Shown here: positions 1 through 7,417 of the stretch, piece by piece
Layout of the letters: each line of letters opens with the position of its first letter
How positions within the stretch are numbered: position 1 is the stretch's first letter
Assembly (NCBI GenBank): GCA_964354865.1
Contig: CAYHBN010000054.1
Span: forward strand, 1 to 10,577
Direction of reading: 5' to 3'
DNA: 10,577 nucleotides
Origin: JAHFJU01 sp964354865
GTDB lineage: Bacteria; Patescibacteriota; Gracilibacteria; UBA1369; UM-FILTER-53-11
Notes under the pieces: model-generated
Told to the model about the DNA's origin: nothing
The model's input: the letters and a program-made list of their open reading frames with translations, nothing else
The model's database searches: none
Program-made: the position numbers and the translations under genes

Positions 1-109
1 TAAAAAGCTCTACTGCCAAAGTCATAAACTGCTCCTCTGAGTGATATTTTTTAATAACCTCCACATTTACATTAGTTTTTTTAAACTGAAAGTCCTTAAG
101 ATTTAGCAT
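1..109 (-). CDS. N-terminal fragment of an unrecognised protein, cut by the window edge
   Basis: An ATG at 109-107 opens a frame that stays open for 36 codons to the window edge. The peptide begins MLNLKDFQFKKTNVNVEVIK and continues with a charged, helix-like segment (KKYHSEEQF). I do not recognise a family. Support for a real gene comes from a consensus TATAAT on the same strand at 123-118, eight nt before the ATG, the arrangement seen at other starts in this window. There is no Shine-Dalgarno sequence. It is divergent from the lipoprotein gene at 240. The rest of the gene lies outside the window, so neither length nor function can be judged. Confidence 0.5.
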   Translation of the reverse strand, partial: MLNLKDFQFKKTNVNVEVIKKYHSEEQFMTLAVELF

Positions 110-117
110 CACAATTT

Positions 118-123
118 ATTATA
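118..123 (-). promoter_or_regulatory. -10 hexamer for the minus-strand gene starting at 109
   Basis: Perfect TATAAT on the minus strand with an 8-nt spacer to the ATG. Transcription would start at or within about two nt of the start codon, giving an essentially leaderless mRNA. No convincing -35 box is visible at 15-19 nt spacing. Confidence 0.45.
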
Positions 124-226
124 TGGGGATAATTTGTTACCTCGAGACCAATACCACAACAACGGCCATACGTCATGGTAGCATCACTACTCTGCCAATA
201 AATTAGCCATTAGATGATGTGTATTG

Positions 227-232
227 TATCCT
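227..232 (+). promoter_or_regulatory. Probable -10 hexamer (TATCCT) of the lipoprotein gene
   Basis: TATCCT lies exactly 7 nt upstream of the ATG at 240. The match to TATAAT is imperfect, but the spacing equals that at 2298 and 8882. It supports the ATG at 240 over the upstream in-frame ATG at 219, which would lie upstream of the promoter. Confidence 0.35.
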
Positions 233-239
233 AGTTAAT

Positions 240-683
240 ATGAAAAAAGTATTTTTGATAATAGCACTAAGCATGACATTAATAGCATGTAGTAGTAAAA
301 CTACACCTCAGTCTGCTACGTCAATAGCTGACGAAGATTTTAAATACAAACAGGAATGCCAAAAGTATGTAAAGGATATTGAGGAACGACTCGATAAAGA
401 GGAAATCGAAGAATCAACGATTTATAAGGACGTGAATATTTCTCTTGAGGAAATATTTTACAGTAGGACAGGTAACAGCTGCATCTATACAGTAACTGAG
501 AGATATTGGTTTGATGGAGAAATCTACGAACCACGTTGGATCGTTGATGCTTTAACAAATGTTAAAACCATCTACAATGGCATATATAAGATAAATACAC
601 CTGAATGGCAAAAAGGATTTGCAGATTTTCGATCAGAGGTATCTAAATTAAAGTTTCGTGAGATCAGACCTGATACTCCATAG
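240..683 (+). CDS. Small predicted lipoprotein of unknown function
   Basis: A 147-residue secreted lipoprotein. Residues 1-16 form a short signal peptide (MKK, then a hydrophobic stretch) ending in the lipobox LIAC. Cys17 would be lipidated and anchored to the outer face of the cell membrane. Residues 18-30 are a Ser/Thr-rich linker, and residues 31-75 are strongly charged and probably helical. The C-terminal part (about 70-120) is rich in aromatic residues and beta-like. Cys40 and Cys81 could form a disulfide. I chose the ATG at 240, not the in-frame ATG at 219, because only 240 puts the Lys-rich n-region at the N-terminus and it lies 7 nt after a -10-like hexamer. The gene runs convergently into the PIN-like gene, with 17 nt between the stop codons. 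No enzymatic motif is visible. Confidence 0.75.
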   Translation: MKKVFLIIALSMTLIACSSKTTPQSATSIADEDFKYKQECQKYVKDIEERLDKEEIEESTIYKDVNISLEEIFYSRTGNSCIYTVTERYWFDGEIYEPRWIVDALTNVKTIYNGIYKINTPEWQKGFADFRSEVSKLKFREIRPDTP

Positions 684-700
684 GAATACGGTCGCCAGCA

Positions 701-2005
701 CTATTTACCAACATACGGGCACTGAGAGTCTTTATAGGAGCACGGTTTGGCACTTTTTTGTGCATCAATTACTTCAGGGGGGAAACGCATCCAATTGCCC
801 TTTTTTATATGAACTTTTCGAGTAACAAGCATTTGATCCACATCTGTAATTCCAAAATGAGTTCTATCAGTTACAATTTCACCGTCTTCTTCAAAACGAC
901 GTAGTTTTTCCTTTAATTCGGGGCTAATTGTTGACCCAGGTGGAATTTTAGGTTTATTCAATCCGTCTCTCCAGTTTGGATTCATATGCTTATCCCAAAG
1001 TCGCGTAATTAAAAAAGACTTATCGTCTGGTGGATAAGACGCAAAACTCACAATGCCACGTTTTTTAACTTCTTCGGGATAAGTAGAGTAGAGAGTATTT
1101 AGTTTATTAAGATCGTCTTTCAACTCTTTACCACTAATGAAGGTCTGATTTCCTCTCAAAAAGAATGGGACAATTTTTTTGTGTAGATTATCCTCAGAGG
1201 CAAATACCATACAAAAAGGTAGGTAGTACAAGTACGCAAGATCAATTTTATGACTAGCTCTCCCACGACTAATGAGATCAGCCGCAATTGCTAGATAAAA
1301 GAAAAAATCTACGGAAAACATATAAGCAAAATAGGGAGCAAATTTATGTATTATTGGCTTACCTGAATTTTTCCACCTTTCAACAACCTGTTCTTGTCCT
1401 TTCATTGATATGCCTACAATAGAAAGCCCAAATCTAAGCACACTCTCTTGATCTGCCCCACGCATATAAAAATCAACAATAGCTTTTACATTTTCAAGCG
1501 TTCTAGGCTTCCCAAGGGGGAAAAATCTCTGGAAATATGCATACCTAGATTCCAAATCGATTAATAATAATGATCTTCTCCAAGCCTTCGCAAAAAGCCT
1601 TTCAGCATCAATAAATTCACCTTTTTGCCATCGAGACATAGCCTCTTCTTCTTCAGATGGCTTAAAAATTACCCCAGTTTTTCCATCTAACTCTATAGTA
1701 GTACCTCCAGACACATGAGGCCTTCCAATAGTCATATCAACAGCACCACCGGCTAAGAGCTCAGTTTCAATTAGTCGAGAATGATGAATATTCGTCTTTG
1801 AATTCATATCTGGCGTTTTATATGCAAGATTGCCAACTACGTCTTCGGGGGAACGGCCTCGGCCTACTTCTTTTTCAAGATCTGCCAGAGTTTCTGTTAA
1901 AAAAAGAGGCGTTATATTACACAGATAAGAATTATCGAGCCATACAGCATCATCAACATTTAGATTTTGAAATGCTGACTTATCAAAAATTAGTATTGGC
2001 CCCAT
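701..2005 (-). CDS. Large PIN-like domain protein, putative ribonuclease
   Basis: A 434-residue protein. The N-terminus ILIFDKSAF (Asp8) followed by LTETLADLEKE (Glu38) resembles the first two acidic positions of a PIN domain. A second block at 255-275, DLAYLYYLPFC then SEDNLH (Asp255, Asp272), resembles the last strand-loop of PIN nucleases, where the remaining acidic residues bind metal. About 200 residues lie between the two blocks, far more than in the usual 130-residue PIN toxins, so this would be a PIN fold with a large helical insertion. The C-terminus carries two cysteines (C422, C429) in a short CSYKDSQC motif. Asp8 sits in the first strand, which supports the ATG at 2005. No Shine-Dalgarno sequence is present, and no VapB-like antitoxin gene adjoins it. 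A structured element precedes it on the same strand (2030-2220). PIN membership is inferred from motifs only; the substrate is unknown. Confidence 0.6.
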   Translation of the reverse strand: MGPILIFDKSAFQNLNVDDAVWLDNSYLCNITPLFLTETLADLEKEVGRGRSPEDVVGNLAYKTPDMNSKTNIHHSRLIETELLAGGAVDMTIGRPHVSGGTTIELDGKTGVIFKPSEEEEAMSRWQKGEFIDAERLFAKAWRRSLLLIDLESRYAYFQRFFPLGKPRTLENVKAIVDFYMRGADQESVLRFGLSIVGISMKGQEQVVERWKNSGKPIIHKFAPYFAYMFSVDFFFYLAIAADLISRGRASHKIDLAYLYYLPFCMVFASEDNLHKKIVPFFLRGNQTFISGKELKDDLNKLNTLYSTYPEEVKKRGIVSFASYPPDDKSFLITRLWDKHMNPNWRDGLNKPKIPPGSTISPELKEKLRRFEEDGEIVTDRTHFGITDVDQMLVTRKVHIKKGNWMRFPPEVIDAQKSAKPCSYKDSQCPYVGK

Positions 2006-2029
2006 AGAGTATATCTGTGATTATTTGCA

Positions 2030-2220
2030 GTCTGTGGCTAACAGGTTAATGGCGCGAAGAGCTATCTGATTCACAAGGCTTGCCAATACTTTTTTAGTCA
2101 TAATCACAAGAGTTAGACTCACGAGATACGAGACTGAAGATTGGAGTAAAGGAGACTGATGAACGAACGAGTTATACGCACCTAACGCCCCTATTAGTCT
2201 TAGCACTGCTAACCACAAAC
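2030..2220 (-). ncRNA. Putative structured RNA or 5' leader, closed by a 15-bp stem
   Basis: Read on the minus strand, bases 2220-2206 (GUUUGUGGUUAGCAG) pair with 2044-2030 (CUGUUAGCCACAGAC) over 15 uninterrupted positions: 12 Watson-Crick pairs and three G-U wobbles. On the plus strand the same positions are three A-C mismatches, so the structure favours a minus-strand transcript. A second helix stacks directly inside: GUUA (2186-2183) with UAAC (2048-2045), and GGUGCG (2182-2177) with CGCGCC (2056-2051), with a 2-nt bulge. The interior is pyrimidine-rich and I could not fold it convincingly. It ends 24 nt before the PIN-like start codon. No flanking target duplication is visible. It does not match 6S, tmRNA, SRP or RNase P RNA. 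It could be a leader, a free small RNA or an old mobile element. Confidence 0.4.
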
Positions 2221-2297
2221 TACGCCATAAATTGTACTCTTATTTACATGTATTTAATACTTACGGCTGTCAAAGTGAGCTTCTGCGAGTAGTAGTG

Positions 2298-2303
2298 TAT
2301 ACT
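2298..2303 (+). promoter_or_regulatory. -10 hexamer (TATACT) of the glycosyltransferase-radA operon
   Basis: TATACT, preceded directly by TG, lies exactly 7 nt before the GTG start at 2311. Transcription would begin at the start codon. No clear -35 box is visible. A TTGACA on the opposite strand (2273-2268) is too far from any minus-strand -10 to pair with it. Confidence 0.45.
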
Positions 2304-2310
2304 CTCCCCG

Positions 2311-3408
2311 GTGAAAAAAATCCTCTTCTATACAGATACTCCTCTGCTCGGCGGCACTGAGAACCAGATGCTCACGCTCGCGAAGTTTTTGCCGAAAGAA
2401 AAATATCCCGTGACACTTGCCTGCTCGAAATTTACGGCGCTTAATGGTTGGTGCCAACAGTGGATTGAAGCTGGATTTGAAGTAATTCGTTTTCCGGTTT
2501 CGCACAAACACGATCCACGCCACTACTCATACCTAAAAAATGCAGCGAAAGAATTCGACATCGTGCACGTTCATTTATGGAATCCGGGAGCGGCACGTTA
2601 TAGTTTTTTCTCAATAAAAAATAAACCGATTGTAGTGACAGAACATGACCCTTTTGCGCTTTCTGGACTTAAAGGCTGGGTTAAAAAAATCTGTAATAAA
2701 CGAATTACAAAAGCGATTGTTGCCTCTGAGGCGTCGAGAGAAATTGTCATTGCACAAGATCCACTTATGAACGAGAAAATAGTCGTCATTCCACACGGAC
2801 TCGATAATGAAGCGTGGGAAAAAGAGTTCGACTCAGTAGACGTTGCGGCAGTTCGCAGAGACGAGATGGGATTACAAGAAGGAGAAGTAGCAATTCTGTG
2901 TGTCGCAGAACTTCACGAACGCAAAGGACAGCAGTTTTTAATCGACGCATTTTCACGAGTGGTTAAAACCCACCCACAGGCGAAACTATTTTTGGTTGGC
3001 CGTGGCCCGCAAGAGAATGAATACAAACAAAATTCTATGGCTCTCGGCGACCGCATTCGCTTTATGGGACGACGAAAAGATGTACCAGCACTCATGAAGG
3101 CGTGTGATATTTTTGTTCTGCCAAGTAAGCGTGAGGCATTTGGATTGGTAGTACTCGAGGCAAGTTTGGCCGGTAAACCGGTTATTGCATCAAATGTTGG
3201 CGGCATTGCAGAAATAATTCGCAATGGCGAGACGGGGCTTCTGGTAGCGCCACAATCCGTCGTCGATTTAGAGAAAGCACTACTCGATTTCATAGAAAGT
3301 TCAGAATTGCGTGCTACGATAGGCAATAACGCACGCGAGTACGTAAAAGCTACCTACTACGCGAGAAAAATGGCAGATGAATCTGCCATGGTGTACGAAT
3401 CTCTCTAA
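2311..3408 (+). CDS. Family 4 glycosyltransferase (GT-B fold)
   Basis: A 365-residue retaining glycosyltransferase of the GT4/WcaJ-RfaB type, probably cytoplasmic, that moves a sugar from a nucleotide-sugar donor onto a cell-envelope glycan or glycolipid. The N-terminal acceptor domain has the GGTENQ loop (14-19) and DIVHVHLW (83-90). The C-terminal donor domain has HGLD (162-165), ELHERKG (200-206), LVGRGP (228-233) and the E-x7-E signature PSKREAFGLVVLEA, with Glu275 and Glu283. Length is normal for the family. The usual Arg just before the donor-binding Lys (GRL...KG) is not at its common place; Lys205 is kept. The start is GTG, set by the MKKILFYTDT first strand and the -10 hexamer 7 nt upstream. 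It is co-transcribed with radA, whose frame opens 5 nt after the stop. Acceptor and sugar cannot be told from sequence. Confidence 0.9.
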   Translation: MKKILFYTDTPLLGGTENQMLTLAKFLPKEKYPVTLACSKFTALNGWCQQWIEAGFEVIRFPVSHKHDPRHYSYLKNAAKEFDIVHVHLWNPGAARYSFFSIKNKPIVVTEHDPFALSGLKGWVKKICNKRITKAIVASEASREIVIAQDPLMNEKIVVIPHGLDNEAWEKEFDSVDVAAVRRDEMGLQEGEVAILCVAELHERKGQQFLIDAFSRVVKTHPQAKLFLVGRGPQENEYKQNSMALGDRIRFMGRRKDVPALMKACDIFVLPSKREAFGLVVLEASLAGKPVIASNVGGIAEIIRNGETGLLVAPQSVVDLEKALLDFIESSELRATIGNNAREYVKATYYARKMADESAMVYESL

Positions 3409-3413
3409 CGAAA

Positions 3414-4736
3414 ATGCTTATGAAAACGAAAGTGGTCTATACATGCCGCAACTGCGCATACGATTCTTCTAAATGGATTGGGCGATGCCCACAGTGCAAC
3501 GAGTGGAATACGTTTGACGAAGATGGAACCGTGCTGGCAAAAAATCCTACACAACAAAGAACTATAAAAGGGCACGCGCGCGCACCATCACGTTTTAATG
3601 AACTCCTTTTGGCACGTGACGAAAACGAACGTCAAAAAACGGGGATCGAAGAAATTGATCGTGTATTTGGAGGAGGAATTGTCGATGGATCACTCACCCT
3701 AATAACCGGCGAACCAGGTATTGGAAAATCCACACTCATTTTGCAGATCGCTGAAAAACTTTCGAATCAAGGCAAAAACGTCTTATATATTTCAGGTGAG
3801 GAGTCTGACAGACAAATAGCATTACGAGGCAAACGATTGGGACTCAAACTACAAGAGGTTTCATTTTTAGGAGAGACACTCATCGAGACCATAATCGCCT
3901 CGGCTGAAGAAAGCAAAAGCGAATTCGTTATCGTCGACTCAATTCAGGTCATGTACAGCGATGCAATTCCGTCGAGCCCTGGTACTGTTACACAAGTACG
4001 CACCTGTACTGAAAAATTAATGCACTTTGCAAAAGGCAATGGCGTGACGGTTTTAATTATCGGACACGTGACAAAAGATGGCACACTCGCGGGACCTCGT
4101 GTGCTCGAACACTTAGTAGATACCGTCATGTATGTCGAAGGCAGTCGCACCTACGAAGCACGATTAGTACGTTGTGTAAAAAATCGATTTGGAAGCGTGA
4201 GCGAAGTCGGTGTATTTGAAATGACTGGAGAGGGATTATTGCCCGTTAAAAATGCCTCAGAGTTTTTTGTTGAACATCTTATTGAATTACCAGTCGGCGC
4301 TGCTCTCACGATGAATTTCGAAGGCACTCGTCCCCTGCTCTTCGAGGTACAAGCGCTCACGAATAAAACCGTCTTCGGATACCCACAACGAACTTCGCGC
4401 GGCATCGACTCAAAACGACTACAGTTATTAATCGCAACACTTGAAAAACATTTAAATGTACCGCTTGGGCAGTACGACATTTATGTAAACGTCGTCGGTG
4501 GCTACACCATTCAAGACCCGAGTGCAGACCTTGCCGTCTGTGCTGCAATCCTCTCTTCACTCAGGCAAAAGGCGATGCCAAATAAATCAATATTCGTTGG
4601 AGAAGTTGGACTGATAGGTTCAATTCGCGTACCAAAAAATTTACCGCAAATTAAAAAAGAGTGTGGTCGAATGGAACTAAAGCCAGCACTGGCTGCTAAC
4701 ACTACTCTGAGAGAGTGGGTGTCGAAAGTTTTTTAG
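3414..4736 (+). CDS. radA: DNA repair and recombination protein RadA
   Basis: RadA is a hexameric RecA-like ATPase that drives branch migration of recombination intermediates. All family marks are present in 440 residues: a four-cysteine zinc finger (C11, C14, C25, C28), Walker A GEPGIGKST (99-107), Walker B FVIVDS (171-176), the RadA-specific KNRFG (256-260), and a C-terminal Lon-protease-like domain (about 290-440) with DPSADLAV and GEVGLIGSIRVP. That domain is a DNA-binding scaffold in known RadA, not a protease. Translation could start at 3414 or at the ATG at 3420; MKTKVVYTC from 3420 looks more like other RadA proteins. It sits 5-11 nt after the glycosyltransferase stop with no ribosome-binding site, so translation is probably coupled. 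Its last 35 nt overlap the end of the convergent gene at 4702. Confidence 0.96.
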   Translation: MLMKTKVVYTCRNCAYDSSKWIGRCPQCNEWNTFDEDGTVLAKNPTQQRTIKGHARAPSRFNELLLARDENERQKTGIEEIDRVFGGGIVDGSLTLITGEPGIGKSTLILQIAEKLSNQGKNVLYISGEESDRQIALRGKRLGLKLQEVSFLGETLIETIIASAEESKSEFVIVDSIQVMYSDAIPSSPGTVTQVRTCTEKLMHFAKGNGVTVLIIGHVTKDGTLAGPRVLEHLVDTVMYVEGSRTYEARLVRCVKNRFGSVSEVGVFEMTGEGLLPVKNASEFFVEHLIELPVGAALTMNFEGTRPLLFEVQALTNKTVFGYPQRTSRGIDSKRLQLLIATLEKHLNVPLGQYDIYVNVVGGYTIQDPSADLAVCAAILSSLRQKAMPNKSIFVGEVGLIGSIRVPKNLPQIKKECGRMELKPALAANTTLREWVSKVF

Positions 4737-6576
4737 ATTGATGTTGGTGAGCAGATAATCTTCTTGCGAAAAGCGGTTTTGGTGCAACAAATTCTAAGAG
4801 ACTTTTGTTTTGCCCTTGTTTGTATGCGACTTTACCAGTTGGACCATCGCCGTGTAAACGCAACTCAGTTTCAAGAGGAAAAATCTGTACTTCAACGGGA
4901 ACTTTAAGAAGTATTTGCACGCGATTGCCATCTGCATTATAAACTTCTTTCACAACGGTCACCTCTCCGTGAATTTTGAAAACTCTAAAGTCCGAAGAAG
5001 ATCCACCATTTGCACTGTTTTGTGCCCACAAATGATTTTCGAATGAAACATTGCTCAAACCCAAACCACTTGCGATTTGTTCTGCGAAAGAAGAAAAAAC
5101 AGAGTTTATTCCTTCCACCTCGAATGATTCATACGCATTAATTGGCTTCGTAAGATTTACACCAAACGAAAAACCTAGTGCGTCATCAATACTATCAAAA
5201 GAAATTGGTTTTAACGAAAACTTTCTATCACATTCAGCTGGACTTGTACCTGTATTAAATCGGCGGCGAGCTTTAAATTCAGAAATTTTTGCAGTAGCTT
5301 TTTCTAAAGTATATTTCGTAGGGTCAAGGTCAGTTATTTTTCCATTTAATATTGCCTCGCATTTTTTATACAACATATGTGCTAATAACATTTTGCGGGT
5401 AGTGGATTTTGCATCTTTTGTGCGAGATGCATACGTAACGTGAGTTGGATCTACAACAAAAGGAGTATCAAGACATTTTCGTACATTTTCACTCACTTTT
5501 CGGGCGTTTAATTTCAACTTTGTGGACTTGGTCACTTCTTCGCGTGAAACGGTTGTAATTACTTCGTTAGGAATCGCTGCGGGCTGAGGATCTGGCGGAC
5601 CTTTAAAAATTTGAGCCCCTAACAAAAGAGATAACCTATTCCGTGTTTCTTGACGAGCCTGAAATACAGGATTATTCGTTAACGAGAACTCAGAGATTGA
5701 TAAATATAATTTAATAAATGCTTCATACCTGTACCTTGGCTGCAAATCAGGGTTCAGGATAATTTTCAAAAGCTCTATAAGCTCAAACGTATCAATGTCG
5801 CTTATTTGCATAGATTGTAACCGGTCTTCACTGCTTACCTCTTTCAAAAGTTCTTCATGGGTTTGAGGAACTCCATGTTTAATTGCATTAAAACTTTTCA
5901 GTGAAGTAAGCATCCAATCATGTAAACGACGATAATGCGGGATTGCCGTCACTCTCTTTTTTTGAATGGTAGCATTGGCGACATCTTTAGAGTGCCTTTT
6001 TTTGGGCAAGATCATGTCTCGAGCGACTACCTCGAGCCGATGTGCTAAATCACGAGGAAACCATGCAGGAAATAAATCACTTAGAGGCATCGCATATTCC
6101 ATGCCCGCTGAAAGATTTTTATCTTGAGTTTCACGTCTCAATTGAGCAACCTTTGTCCTATCGAAATCCCCTTTCGATAAAAAACCCATACAATCGAGCA
6201 ACTCAGAAGTATACTCTGGTTGTGTTGAGAGCAAAAACTCCGACATCAAAATCGCTGATTTCTCATTTATAAGACTGAGTGTAGTAGTACTTGGGGCTAA
6301 AGAACTTAACACTGGTGCAACCTCGGTCTCTCCAAGTTGTATCAACTTAGATTTAACCTCTTTTGAGTGCATCTCTATTAAAGAACATATGCGGCGAATG
6401 CGCTCTTTCCTTTCGTCATTTTCTAAAACATGTATTGGCAAAAATGGTGATAATAATGTAAAAAGCTGATCAAGAATTTCTTTTGGCTGTTTCGTACCAT
6501 CACTAACAAAATCCAACTCGTTCCAATACGTATAAACATCCTTTTCGTCTTGCGATGATGGGGGAGAAGGTTGCAT
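4702..6576 (-). CDS. Large protein of unknown function, possible RelA/SpoT-like C-terminal domain
   Basis: A 624-residue soluble protein with no signal peptide or membrane helix. Residues 1-320 are mostly helical and charged; 325-355 is a Pro-rich linker; 355-605 is an alpha/beta region. I do not recognise the whole protein. Within the last part, DDALGFSFGV (464-473), FRVFKIHGEV (530-539) and VEVQIF (561-566), followed by LRLHGDGPTGKVAYKQGQ, come in the same order as the (p)ppGpp synthetase blocks D-x-x-G-x-R, Y-x-S-x-H and EVQIRT...MH...AHWxYK. If so, the catalytic Asp and Glu may remain (D464 or D465, E562), but the Arg after the Gly and the Tyr are lost. This is weak pattern similarity, not proof. 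It has its own extended -10 and lies 60 nt downstream of tatD on the same strand. Its 3' end overlaps radA by 35 nt. Confidence 0.75.
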   Translation of the reverse strand: MQPSPPSSQDEKDVYTYWNELDFVSDGTKQPKEILDQLFTLLSPFLPIHVLENDERKERIRRICSLIEMHSKEVKSKLIQLGETEVAPVLSSLAPSTTTLSLINEKSAILMSEFLLSTQPEYTSELLDCMGFLSKGDFDRTKVAQLRRETQDKNLSAGMEYAMPLSDLFPAWFPRDLAHRLEVVARDMILPKKRHSKDVANATIQKKRVTAIPHYRRLHDWMLTSLKSFNAIKHGVPQTHEELLKEVSSEDRLQSMQISDIDTFELIELLKIILNPDLQPRYRYEAFIKLYLSISEFSLTNNPVFQARQETRNRLSLLLGAQIFKGPPDPQPAAIPNEVITTVSREEVTKSTKLKLNARKVSENVRKCLDTPFVVDPTHVTYASRTKDAKSTTRKMLLAHMLYKKCEAILNGKITDLDPTKYTLEKATAKISEFKARRRFNTGTSPAECDRKFSLKPISFDSIDDALGFSFGVNLTKPINAYESFEVEGINSVFSSFAEQIASGLGLSNVSFENHLWAQNSANGGSSSDFRVFKIHGEVTVVKEVYNADGNRVQILLKVPVEVQIFPLETELRLHGDGPTGKVAYKQGQNKSLLEFVAPKPLFARRLSAHQHQSKKLSTPTLSE

Positions 6577-6595
6577 GGCGATTTAATAAGCGCGA

Positions 6596-6604
6596 ATTAT
6601 AGCA
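6596..6604 (-). promoter_or_regulatory. Extended -10 promoter (TGCTATAAT) of the 624-residue gene
   Basis: On the minus strand, TGC directly precedes a perfect TATAAT, the extended -10 form that can work without a -35 box. The spacer to the ATG at 6576 is 19 nt, giving a short leader of about 12 nt without a Shine-Dalgarno sequence. It lies in the 60-nt gap after tatD, so the gene can be transcribed independently. Confidence 0.55.
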
Positions 6605-6636
6605 GTATTTCTGATTTTATCAAGACCATCACTAGG

Positions 6637-7392
6637 TCACTCTATATTAAATAGGAGTTTAGTATTTCGAGCCAAAACTATCTCGCTTAGTTCAGGCCGG
6701 AGAGAATACAAAAAATCGGCAGTATCTTTCAAAAATGCAGGCTCATTTCGCTTACCTCGGTGTGGTACAGGAGGTAAATAGGGGCAATCTGTCTCGACTA
6801 CCGCTAAATGAGACGGGCACTCGCGCGCCACCTGTCGAAGTGACTCCGCCGTTGGATACGTAACAATCCCCGTGAAAGCCATATAGTACCCACGTTCCCA
6901 ACCGACTCGAGCTTCTTCAAGAGTGCCAGTAAAACAGTGCAATAAAACGGCTGGTAACTGATAGTGAGGAAGAATTTCAAATAAATCAGTGAACGCATCA
7001 CGACAATGAATAATTACGGGCAACTCGAGTTTTTGAGCTATAGCTAACTGCGCTCGAAGAACCGCAATCTGTAATTCTCGCGGTTGGTAGTTTTTAAAAT
7101 AATCGAGACCCATTTCACCAAGAGCAACAACTTTAGGCTCCTTTTTAACTGTTTCAATAATCATTTCGCCAACCTCTTCACTCCATTCACTTGCAGAATG
7201 CGGATGTACACCCATCGTTGCATAAATAAAATCATACTGATTTGCGAGTGCAATCGCTTTAAAATTACCTTCGACATCGAATCCGACATTAATAAGTTTC
7301 TCAACCCCTGCCGCTTGGGCACGAGTAATTACTTCTTTTCGATCAGCGTCAAAAGCATCTACGTGAATATGTGAATGACAATCTATGAGCAT
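6637..7392 (-). CDS. tatD: TatD-family metal-dependent DNase
   Basis: A 251-residue amidohydrolase-fold (TIM barrel) nuclease of the TatD/YcfH/YabD family. Family members are Mg-dependent 3'-5' exonucleases or deoxyribonucleases in DNA repair and quality control; some homologues act as deacylases. All metal ligands expected of the family are visible: H6 and H8 in DCHSHIH, E93 in LGEMGLDYF, H129 in IIHCRDA, H152 in LLHCFTG and D202 in ETDCPYLPP. GVHPH (61-65) is also typical. Length is normal and the ATG at 7392 gives the canonical N-terminus. It ends in TGA, consistent with a standard code. The start is 25 nt from the divergent transglutaminase-like gene, and the two share a promoter region. 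Which TatD paralogue it is cannot be decided, so the symbol names the family. Confidence 0.93.
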   Translation of the reverse strand: MLIDCHSHIHVDAFDADRKEVITRAQAAGVEKLINVGFDVEGNFKAIALANQYDFIYATMGVHPHSASEWSEEVGEMIIETVKKEPKVVALGEMGLDYFKNYQPRELQIAVLRAQLAIAQKLELPVIIHCRDAFTDLFEILPHYQLPAVLLHCFTGTLEEARVGWERGYYMAFTGIVTYPTAESLRQVARECPSHLAVVETDCPYLPPVPHRGKRNEPAFLKDTADFLYSLRPELSEIVLARNTKLLFNIE

Positions 7393-7397
7393 TTTCG

Positions 7398-7405
7398 TGT
7401 ATAAT
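7398..7405. promoter_or_regulatory. Overlapping divergent -10 elements for tatD and the transglutaminase-like gene
   Basis: On the plus strand TATAAT (7400-7405) lies 12 nt before the ATG at 7418. On the minus strand the same bases read TTATAC (7404-7399), 6 nt before the tatD ATG at 7392. Both -10 elements use nearly the same base pairs, so the two promoters should exclude each other. Neither has a clear -35 box. Confidence 0.45.
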
Positions 7406-7417
7406 TATTCAGTAACA

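Noticed and set aside
2021..2218. 65-codon minus-strand frame inside the structured element
   Set aside because: It starts at TTG within the closing stem, has no family resemblance, and is better explained as a by-product of the inverted-repeat RNA element.
2171..2220. Integron attC or core-site resemblance (GTTAGGT on the minus strand)
   Set aside because: A GTTRRRY core is present, but no matching RYYYAAC partner lies at a suitable distance on the right side, and no second copy occurs near 684-700.
2268..2273. Perfect TTGACA (-35-like) on the minus strand upstream of the structured element
   Set aside because: The nearest good minus-strand -10 (TACAAT, about 31 nt downstream) is too far away for a normal promoter, so it was not called.
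2913..3326. 137-codon minus-strand frame opposite the glycosyltransferase
   Set aside because: Antisense shadow of a gene with full GT4 motifs; no promoter or family signal of its own.
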